38,360 nucleotides of DNA from Bryobacter sp. Its GTDB lineage: Bacteria > Acidobacteriota > Terriglobia > Bryobacterales > Bryobacteraceae. The stretch covers positions 1-38,360 of the forward strand of contig JALHNI010000056.1 of assembly GCA_022843605.1 (NCBI GenBank), written 5' to 3'. This document shows, one piece after another, positions 33,587-38,360 of the stretch. Position 1 is the stretch's first letter. The number at the start of each line of letters is the position of its first letter. Position numbers and translations under genes: made by a program. The notes beneath the pieces are model-generated. The model had not been told where the DNA came from. It saw only the letters and a list, made by a program, of their open reading frames with translations, and made no database searches.

Positions 33587-34390
33587 TCAGGGGGAAGGAT
33601 TATCTGCGCCCCACATCAAAAGAGGCTCTTCAAGGTATACCTGATGGCGGTCGTAAACACGTATGCCCCGAATCGGGCTACCAAGCCCGTTGAGAAGTTG
33701 CTCGACCCGCGGTTTCCAATCAAACCCGGCTGGGTATAAATCGCAAGACTCTTTGCCGTCGAGCGCGACGATTGCGAGCCGAATTGTGGTGGGATCGTCC
33801 GCTCTAGCAGATTGCACCGTCAGTGTTCCACTGATCCCCATGCCAGAGCCCCCACCGAAGTTGCTTTGAAGTGGGCTTCCATCCCGTGGCCATGACGCAC
33901 CACTGATCGTTAGCCATCTTGGTGGAGAGACTCCAACGAGACTTAGAAGCCGGCGAATTGCCTTCTCAGCCTCTTCCGCCGCGAGATCTGCGTCATCCCT
34001 TCGAGGGAAGCGCCCGCCACCCGCACCAAGGTGAGCAAATGGATGCCGTTCCATTTGGATCAGGTGCCAGTCATCCCACGGTGGCGCCTTATGGTCGATT
34101 GGCCCTAGCGGAGGGTTCCGTTGCGCTAGTTTCTGGTTGAGCTTGACCCAGAATCCTTGGGACAACTGTTGCGATCTATCTAGCGGATTTAGGCCAAGAG
34201 CCAAGTGGCAAGCCAGTTCAAAGCAGGCCCAGGCCGTCTGCACTGTCCATCTGGTTGCTAGGCCCTCCATCCAACGTTCCGTGCTCTCGTGGGCCATATG
34301 GCGCGATAGCAGCAGATCGCCCCATGCCTGAAACAGCGGAATGAAGGGTGTCTCCTGAGGATCGCTCAGGCGCAGGTATGGTAGACGCAC
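33587..34390 (-). CDS. Putative HEPN-domain protein, unknown function
   Basis: 267 residues, no signal peptide. The N-terminal half is helical and carries RHPFAH (Arg115 to His120), matching the R-x4-H motif of HEPN nucleases and placed, as in HEPN domains, before a final helix (DLAAEEAEKAIRRLLSLVG). The C-terminal half (about 160-267) is beta-rich with a Gly/Ser stretch (SNFGGGSGMGISG). HEPN proteins are often RNases in defence or toxin systems; here that is inference from one motif. The GTG start lacks a clear ribosome site. It ends 1 base from the primase, tail to tail. Confidence 0.6.
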   Translation of the reverse strand: MRLPYLRLSDPQETPFIPLFQAWGDLLLSRHMAHESTERWMEGLATRWTVQTAWACFELACHLALGLNPLDRSQQLSQGFWVKLNQKLAQRNPPLGPIDHKAPPWDDWHLIQMERHPFAHLGAGGGRFPRRDDADLAAEEAEKAIRRLLSLVGVSPPRWLTISGASWPRDGSPLQSNFGGGSGMGISGTLTVQSARADDPTTIRLAIVALDGKESCDLYPAGFDWKPRVEQLLNGLGSPIRGIRVYDRHQVYLEEPLLMWGADNPSP

Positions 34391-34488
34391 CCATTGAGTT
34401 TACTCGCGCTCACAATCTCTGGAAGCCGTGGGTTCAGCAGACGTCATCCTCCAACTTAAGGTAGGGCCCTCTCTTATCATGGTCTGGC

Positions 34489-34875
34489 CTAGTTCCTCCG
34501 CTGGTCCGGGAACTCCTCCATCAATAGCGGCTTTACGCCTTTGGGGCCGGTCAGTATCAAAAGCCAGTCGCGTTCTCCGCCGGCAACCGAGATCTTAAGC
34601 GTCAAGAATGGACAACATAGCCGTTCGAGGGAAATCCATTCGCCGACCTGACTGAGAGGTATGGCGGAACCGTCCAGCTTGTAGGAATAGCCGTCAGGCA
34701 ATTCCGAACGATCTTTCACGCTTGCTCGCAATCTCTTGGTGAGGTCGGCGTAGCGGGGGCGTTCGGCTTTACTGATCGCGTTCAGATTGCAAGCGATGAC
34801 AACTTCTTTTGCGTCCTGCGACATGCCAACTCCCATGACTAAAACGAATGTGGAAAGCATTTTTCTGAGATTCAC
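34489..34875 (-). CDS. MerR-controlled exported protein with CNLNAI and CCPF motifs
   Basis: 128 residues from GTG 34875, or 123 from the internal ATG at 34860. A hydrophobic N-terminus resembles a signal peptide (ending GVGMSQ). Then come ACNLNAISKAERPRY, a helical segment, DGYSYKLDG, WISLERLCCPFLTLKI and LLILTGPKGVKPLL. The Cys pair followed by PF and the single Cys of CNL are candidate metal ligands. I recognise the pattern as a small family that accompanies MerR regulators but know no named function. Its promoter has the 19-base spacer of MerR-type control and predicts a transcript starting at the GTG. Confidence 0.75.
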   Translation of the reverse strand: MNLRKMLSTFVLVMGVGMSQDAKEVVIACNLNAISKAERPRYADLTKRLRASVKDRSELPDGYSYKLDGSAIPLSQVGEWISLERLCCPFLTLKISVAGGERDWLLILTGPKGVKPLLMEEFPDQRRN

Positions 34876-34881
34876 AGTTCC

Positions 34882-34912
34882 ACCTTAAGACTTAAAGTAG
34901 ACTTTAAGTCAA
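34882..34912 (-). promoter_or_regulatory. MerR-type promoter/operator, TTGACT-N19-TAAGGT
   Basis: Minus strand: -35 TTGACT (34907-34912) and -10 TAAGGT (34882-34887), the same hexamers as the classical mercury promoter, separated by the 19-base spacer diagnostic of MerR activation. A perfect 9-base inverted repeat ACTTAAAGT/ACTTTAAGT with a 2-base centre (34890-34909) lies across it. The regulator is presumably the divergent merR gene at 34925. Confidence 0.85.
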
Positions 34913-34924
34913 GAAGGATTTGGT

Positions 34925-35320
34925 ATGACAATTGGCGAACTCTCCGGCGGCAGCGGTATCCCTGCTTCCACGATTCGATATTGGGAAAAGATTGGTGTAC
35001 TGCCGGAGCCTGCCCGTGCCAGCGGGCAGCGCCGATACTCTCCAGATTCCCTCGATCGACTTTCCGTTTTACGGCTTGCTCAGGAATGTGGGTTCAGACT
35101 TCACGAGATGCGCCATCTATTGCATGGTTTCAGCGCCGGTGTTCCAGCTTCGCGCCGCTGGAAAGAAATGGCTCTACGCAAGCAACGCGAGATTGACGAG
35201 AAGATCTCTCGGCTCAAGGCAATGCGCAAACTTGTGGATTCCGTTGCCGATTGTCGATGCGCCGATTTGACCCAGTGTGGAAGAATCGCCGCTTCAGTGA
35301 TGGGATCAACGCAGCAGTGA
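34925..35320 (+). CDS. MerR-family metal-responsive regulator (divergent)
   Basis: 131 residues. An N-terminal winged-helix MerR domain ([35 protein letters not shown]) is followed by the dimerisation helix (about 80-112) and a C-terminal metal loop [11 protein letters not shown] (C-x-C-x5-C). The Cys spacing resembles part of the SoxR cluster but lacks its first Cys, and differs from the mercury MerR at 36632. The inducing metal is unknown. AAGGA lies 7 bases before the ATG. The stop overlaps the ynfA start (TGATG), so the two are co-translated. It probably controls both itself and the exported protein at 34489. Confidence 0.88.
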   Translation: MTIGELSGGSGIPASTIRYWEKIGVLPEPARASGQRRYSPDSLDRLSVLRLAQECGFRLHEMRHLLHGFSAGVPASRRWKEMALRKQREIDEKISRLKAMRKLVDSVADCRCADLTQCGRIAASVMGSTQQ

Positions 35321-35643
35321 TGGCTTTCGGTTGGTATGTGCTGGCAGCTTGTTTCGAGATTGGAGGATGTTTTTCCTTTTGGGCCTGGCTCCGAATGGCG
35401 AAGAGTCCGTTATGGACCATCCCTGGTGCATTCTCGCTTGTCGCGTTTGCTTTGGTTCTGACGCGGGTTGAAGCCGACTTCGCTGGTCGAGCCTATGCCG
35501 CGTACGGAGGCATCTACATCGTTTCGTCATTGCTCTGGCTTTGGGCTGTTGAGAACACTCCGCCCGATCGGTGGGACGTACTCGGTTCTGCTCTCTGTCT
35601 CGCTGGCGTGGGTGTCATACTGTTCGGCCCTAGGGGAGTTTAG
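35320..35643 (+). CDS. ynfA: YnfA family (UPF0060) small membrane protein
   Basis: 107 residues in four TM helices (about 3-22, 32-50, 58-78, 85-104), with the YnfA signatures [26 protein letters not shown] and [19 protein letters not shown]. YnfA proteins are related to small multidrug resistance exporters. The ATG overlaps the merR stop, so it is part of the same metal- or drug-responsive unit. An extrusion role for the inducer is inferred. Confidence 0.92.
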   Translation: MAFGWYVLAACFEIGGCFSFWAWLRMAKSPLWTIPGAFSLVAFALVLTRVEADFAGRAYAAYGGIYIVSSLLWLWAVENTPPDRWDVLGSALCLAGVGVILFGPRGV

Positions 35644-35715
35644 ACCGAAGCCCAGGCCTAGATCGGAAGCATTTGGTGCGGTGCGGCAAATTCGTGGCTC
35701 TCGACGCCCATCTGT

Positions 35716-36024
35716 TTATGCGCGGTGAAGCGCGCGCCGCACCAGCGCAACAGACGGCCAGCCCGCAATCGATTGCTCGTCTTGGTAGATCCTGCATCCG
35801 AGACCATATCCGCGTTCGTCCGCCTCAGAGCCCTCAAGGTCGCGGCCATCAATGCGAACTGTCGGTGATCCAATCAAGCGCGTTGTCTGCGCATCAGTGT
35901 CGTTTTCAACTGGCACAAGCTCAACATCGCCCGCAATCCCCTCAAGACGCAGCGCCTCGCGTACATTGTTGGCGGCTTCGATGTACGACGGACATCCGCC
36001 GAAGTAAAAGAGTTCGATCTTCAT
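35716..36024 (-). CDS. Thioredoxin-fold small protein of the mer operon
   Basis: 102 residues starting KIELFYFGGCPSY, a thioredoxin-like first strand and active-site position in which only one Cys of the usual CxxC remains. It continues through IGSPTVRIDG and ends with RGYGLGCRIY, giving a second conserved Cys. Such proteins are common beside mercury genes and are often annotated as alkylmercury-lyase-like or glutaredoxin-like, but this is not MerB. The ATG at 36024 overlaps the merTP stop; an in-frame GTG one codon earlier is the alternative. Role unknown; thiol-metal handling is inferred. Confidence 0.82.
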   Translation of the reverse strand: MKIELFYFGGCPSYIEAANNVREALRLEGIAGDVELVPVENDTDAQTTRLIGSPTVRIDGRDLEGSEADERGYGLGCRIYQDEQSIAGWPSVALVRRALHRA

Positions 36025-36635
36025 CACTTGCCGTCTTTCAGCTTGGCAGCATATCCGAGCTTCCCGATCGCGGCAATCAACTTCTCAACGGACGTCTTTG
36101 CCGGGTCGAAGCTGATCTTGGCTGTTGTCTTCTCATAGTTGACCTCCGCAGCCAGAACGCCTTCCTCTCTACCCAAAGTTGCCTTCAGGCCAGAGGCGCA
36201 AGCAGCACAGGTCATCCCTTCAACCTTAAAGATCGCGACTGTTTGCCCTACTCCGTCTTTCGCGGCCAGAACGGTCGAGTCAGCACCAACCCTCCCGCCA
36301 ACGTATGCAGTTGACAGTTGCGGAACAGCCGCAAGCAGGGCTACTGATGCTATTGATGTGAGAAGCAAGGTTGTTGACATAGATCCATTCGCAGAAGTTG
36401 GCGCGCACTCTCCCCCGGCGCAGGCGGTCTTTCGCTGAAATCGAATTCGAAGGAAGATTGCTGAGCCCAGAAGGAGAGCGGTAACTCCCAAAAGATAGGG
36501 ACGAAGGTTTTCAAAGAAGCCCGCCGCACCAAAGGTGCCTAGGCCGAGAACCGCCGCAGCCACAGGACCGATGCAGCAGAGCGAAGCCCCGGATGCAACC
36601 AGAATAGACGCTAGGGTCAGGGATCTTTCTTTCAT
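36024..36635 (-). CDS. merTP: Mercuric ion transporter MerT fused to MerP-like HMA domain (MerTP)
   Basis: 203 residues. The N-terminal MerT part has TM1 with LCCIGP (Cys20-Cys21), TM2 (about 45-63), a loop with CAGGEC (Cys72, Cys77) and TM3 (about 88-108). After a linker comes a periplasmic HMA domain (about 132-200) with GMTCAAC (Cys143, Cys146). MerT and MerP bring Hg(II) into the cytoplasm for reduction; here both are on one chain. The ATG at 36635 overlaps the merR stop, with AGGAAG about 7 bases upstream. No merA is present in the window to use the imported mercury. Confidence 0.93.
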   Translation of the reverse strand: MKERSLTLASILVASGASLCCIGPVAAAVLGLGTFGAAGFFENLRPYLLGVTALLLGSAIFLRIRFQRKTACAGGECAPTSANGSMSTTLLLTSIASVALLAAVPQLSTAYVGGRVGADSTVLAAKDGVGQTVAIFKVEGMTCAACASGLKATLGREEGVLAAEVNYEKTTAKISFDPAKTSVEKLIAAIGKLGYAAKLKDGK

Positions 36636-37045
36636 CTCACTCTTCCTTTTTCGTCCAGAGCATCGAGGATTGGGCAATCGCCCACAGGTCCGTCATCCGA
36701 ACATTCATTCGCGAGTTTCACAAGGGCGCGCCGCATCGATTGCAGCGAGCGGATCTTTTCGTTGAGCGAGTCAACCTTCGCTAAAGCCTGATCGCGAACA
36801 TTGGCACAACTAGCATTCTTGCTCACCCGAAGTTCCAAAAGTTCCTTGATCTCAGCTAACGAAAAACCGAGTTCTTGGGCTCGCTTCACAAAGCGGACAC
36901 GCCTGATCGTGTCTTCCGGGTACAAACGGTAGTTGGAGCCATTGCGTAATGGCTTACCGATAACGTCTTGGCGCTCGTAATAGCGCAACGTATCTACGTT
37001 CACTCCCGCGTGTTCAGCGACTTTTCCAATGGTCAAGCCCACCAT
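36632..37045 (-). CDS. merR: Mercury-responsive regulator MerR
   Basis: 137 residues. Winged-helix domain (LTIGKVAEHAGVNVDTLRYYER; SNYRLYPEDTIRRVRFV), dimer helix, and the three Hg(II)-binding Cys at 80, 115 and 124. The spacings of 35 and 9 residues equal those of Tn501 MerR (Cys82, Cys117, Cys126), and the CPILDAL end is also mercury-type. It is the first gene of the merR-merTP-thioredoxin operon, so regulator and transporter share a transcript instead of being divergent. The upstream promoter carries the operator, giving autoregulation. No Shine-Dalgarno at normal spacing is seen. Confidence 0.95.
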   Translation of the reverse strand: MVGLTIGKVAEHAGVNVDTLRYYERQDVIGKPLRNGSNYRLYPEDTIRRVRFVKRAQELGFSLAEIKELLELRVSKNASCANVRDQALAKVDSLNEKIRSLQSMRRALVKLANECSDDGPVGDCPILDALDEKGRVR

Positions 37046-37050
37046 GCCCC

Positions 37051-37082
37051 AGCATAGACCCTAGACCTAGGTCCAGGGTCAA
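37051..37082 (-). promoter_or_regulatory. mer promoter with MerR-family dyad, TTGACC-N20-TATGCT
   Basis: Minus strand: -35 TTGACC (37077-37082) and -10 TATGCT (37051-37056) with a 20-base spacer as in zntA-type promoters; a 19-base reading with CTATGC is also possible. A 24-base near-palindrome at 37057-37080 (centre CCTAGG, outer arms GACCCT/AGGGTC) fills the spacer. The -10 ends 5 bases before the merR ATG, so the transcript is probably leaderless. Confidence 0.75.
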
Positions 37083-37142
37083 GCGAAAGTTTCGCGATTG
37101 TTGATCGGCGCGGCACCCGAGTCGCTCTTGCCGCGGATCGTC

Positions 37143-37964
37143 TCAAGTTTTGAGCTTGGATTCGAGAAAACGGATTACCTCCGCGTGTCCGCCAGGGTGG
37201 GCATTGGGGCATTCGCTTGACCGGTGACGAGCCCAGTCAAGGGGTGTACCGTCGTGCTCTGGGTCTTTGGCGGCAACATCTGCGCCCAGCGACACAAGAT
37301 GGCGTGCGGCCGCGGCCTTTGCCTCCCAAGCCGCCCAATGCAGTGCGGTGCCCCCGTTGATGAGTTGATTTAAGGAGACGCCCGCCGCATGGAGTTCGTC
37401 GATGACTTGGAGCCGGTCACAGACAGCCGCAGCGCGGAGGGCCTCGGCGCGTTGGTTGCTATCTGCTTTGGACTCAAGCATTCCGTCGATCCTACCGGCT
37501 CCAGCGGCTTCCGCCAATGAACGAATCTTTGCTCCAGCAGCGACGAGAAGGTCAACGATTTCCACGGCTCCAAACTCGATGGCGTGAGCGAGCGGTGTCC
37601 CATTGGCAACGGCGTGGCCAATGGCCTCGAGGTTCGCGCCGGCATCGACCAGGGTTCGCGCCACTGAGACTTCGTTATAACTGGCAGCCGTGATGAGCAA
37701 GTTCTCTTTATCAGTTGGATCGCCGTCCACCGGGGCACCCGCTTCGAGCAACATCCGCGTCATCTCACCCGCTCGCCGGTGCTTTACGAAACCGTTGAAG
37801 CGCGCTTGCGCCAGATAGGAGATGGCCTGACAAGGGCCGATCTGGCAGGGAAATCCCCAGGCGTGAGTCCGCCCGGCAATTGTTGAATCCTCGGTGAGAA
37901 GGCGCGAAAGCTGAGCCAAATCGCCTTCGTCGAGTGCCCTGCGAAAAATCACCGAATTCGACAT
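37143..37964 (-). CDS. Ankyrin-repeat protein
   Basis: 273 residues without signal peptide. Ankyrin-type helix-turn-helix repeats can be traced: MTRMLLEAGAPVDGD, ENLLITAASYNEVSVARTLVDAGANLEA, TPLAHAIEFGAVEIVDLLVAAGAKI, TALHWAAWEAKAAAARHLVSLGADV and GTPLDWARHR. Such proteins bind other proteins; the partner is unknown. It is monocistronic, upstream of the mer promoter on the same strand. The fold call is firm, the function open. It has no evident link to metal resistance. Confidence 0.9.
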   Translation of the reverse strand: MSNSVIFRRALDEGDLAQLSRLLTEDSTIAGRTHAWGFPCQIGPCQAISYLAQARFNGFVKHRRAGEMTRMLLEAGAPVDGDPTDKENLLITAASYNEVSVARTLVDAGANLEAIGHAVANGTPLAHAIEFGAVEIVDLLVAAGAKIRSLAEAAGAGRIDGMLESKADSNQRAEALRAAAVCDRLQVIDELHAAGVSLNQLINGGTALHWAAWEAKAAAARHLVSLGADVAAKDPEHDGTPLDWARHRSSECPNAHPGGHAEVIRFLESKLKT

Positions 37965-38331
37965 GTCCCCAGGGTATCAATCGAGGCAAAGGCCATCGCA
38001 CTCTGGAGGTCAAGACGTCGATTCGTTCAGGGATCATCTGACGTCGCAGGTGAATATCTGCCTCACGTCCCTGCATCTCCCCTAGCCTTCCGTCCATGAT
38101 CGGGCACCGCATCGCTTGACGGCTATTGCCTGGCCGCGCCCGGCGCTCGGCTACGTTCTGCTTTGTCGGCTCCCCCAGACGGATTGCGCCCTGCGGGTTC
38201 GTTCGCTATCGCTCTCCGCAATTCGCCCGGTCCCCCAACAATGCACTTCGCCTCACCGCTTCGCTCTTGGGAGCGGCCCCGCTCGCTTTGGGGTGCCCCG
38301 ATCAAGAGACGGCGGCAGAAGGAGAAAGCAA
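37965..38331. other. Structured non-coding region before ssb
   Basis: About 370 bases between the ankyrin gene and the ssb start with no convincing gene. The right part is rich in ttcgct/gctcg words and contains close hairpins: GAGCGG-CC-CCGCTC (38271-38284) and GGGG-TG-CCCC (38290-38299). It may hold regulatory sites for ssb, or an origin-like or transfer-origin-like element; no nick-site consensus was recognised. Confidence 0.4.
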
Positions 38332-38360
38332 ATGAACAACGTGATTCTGATTGGTTACCT
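38332..38360 (+). CDS. ssb: Probable single-stranded DNA-binding protein, first codons only
   Basis: Only 29 bases are in the window, reading MNNVILIGYL, which matches the conserved opening strand of bacterial SSB proteins (usually MNxVILIGxL). A good Shine-Dalgarno (AAGGAG) lies 8 bases before the ATG. SSB genes are common in the maintenance modules of conjugative elements. The call rests on ten residues. Confidence 0.6.

Noticed and set aside
34925..35320. SoxR identity for the divergent MerR protein
   Set aside because: It has C-x-C-x5-C like three of the SoxR cluster ligands, but the first Cys (C-x2-C) is missing, and the partners are metal-type genes.
35716..36024. MerB alkylmercury lyase
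   Set aside because: Only about 102 residues with a thioredoxin-like start; lacks the length and Cys pattern of MerB.
38126..38335. 69-codon frame before ssb
   Set aside because: No ribosome site, skewed repetitive composition, and overlap with hairpins and the ssb Shine-Dalgarno.
1..38360. CRISPR arrays, tRNA or rRNA genes, transposases, integrase, relaxase
   Set aside because: Looked for and not seen; no regularly spaced repeats and no matching protein motifs in the window.

Overview
The window reads as part of a mobile element carrying heavy-metal resistance genes, most likely from an Acidobacteriota-type Gram-negative (Bryobacter/Solibacter-like). That placement is an inference from protein style and GC-rich codon use; there is no rRNA or other phylogenetic marker. 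Nothing here distinguishes a conjugative plasmid from an integrative conjugative element: no integrase, att site, relaxase, coupling protein or replication initiator is visible.

Region 1 (1-21975, all minus strand, so read right to left) is a copper/metal-efflux island. A CsoR repressor with a two-site operator heads csoR, a tiny YHS protein and a Cu(I) P-type ATPase. Then come a small Cys/His-rich exported protein, a two-domain multicopper oxidase, an outer-membrane factor with an N-terminal heavy-metal-binding domain (HMBD), several small exported Cys/His proteins, a DUF411 protein and a BNR/sialidase-like protein. A second unit, with its own promoter at 12262-12291, encodes a small Cys-rich protein and a complete OMF-CusB-CusA Cu(I)/Ag(I) efflux system, followed by a helical His/Cys protein, a CusF-like chaperone, an exported protein with two PH-like repeats and more small proteins. 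A second OMF-adaptor-RND set follows, whose pump runs off the left edge and looks CzcA-like. Together these cover export from the cytoplasm (CopA), oxidation of periplasmic Cu(I) (multicopper oxidase), periplasmic binding (CusF, DUF411, small Cys/His proteins) and export across the outer membrane (two RND systems and three OMFs).

Region 2 (22262-32621, minus) is a conjugative type IV secretion operon in canonical Trb order: trbB-C-D-E-J-K-L-F-G-I, followed by a small protein with two ribbon-helix-helix-like segments. It diverges from a RepB-like primase gene (32719, plus). The two promoters overlap and share a 10-bp-arm inverted repeat.

Region 3 (33587-37964) is cargo: a putative HEPN-domain protein, a MerR-controlled exported CC-motif protein divergent from merR-ynfA, a merR-merTP-thioredoxin-like mercury-uptake operon without merA in the window, and an ankyrin-repeat protein. 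The right end holds about 370 bp of structured DNA without a convincing gene, then the first codons of a probable ssb.

Points most worth following: a family of three exported His/Cys helical proteins spread through the copper island; HMBD modules attached to several different machines, including an outer-membrane factor; a C-terminal decapeptide shared by TrbJ and TrbK and held by synonymous change; and three metal-gene promoters placed so that transcription should begin at the start codon (leaderless mRNA).
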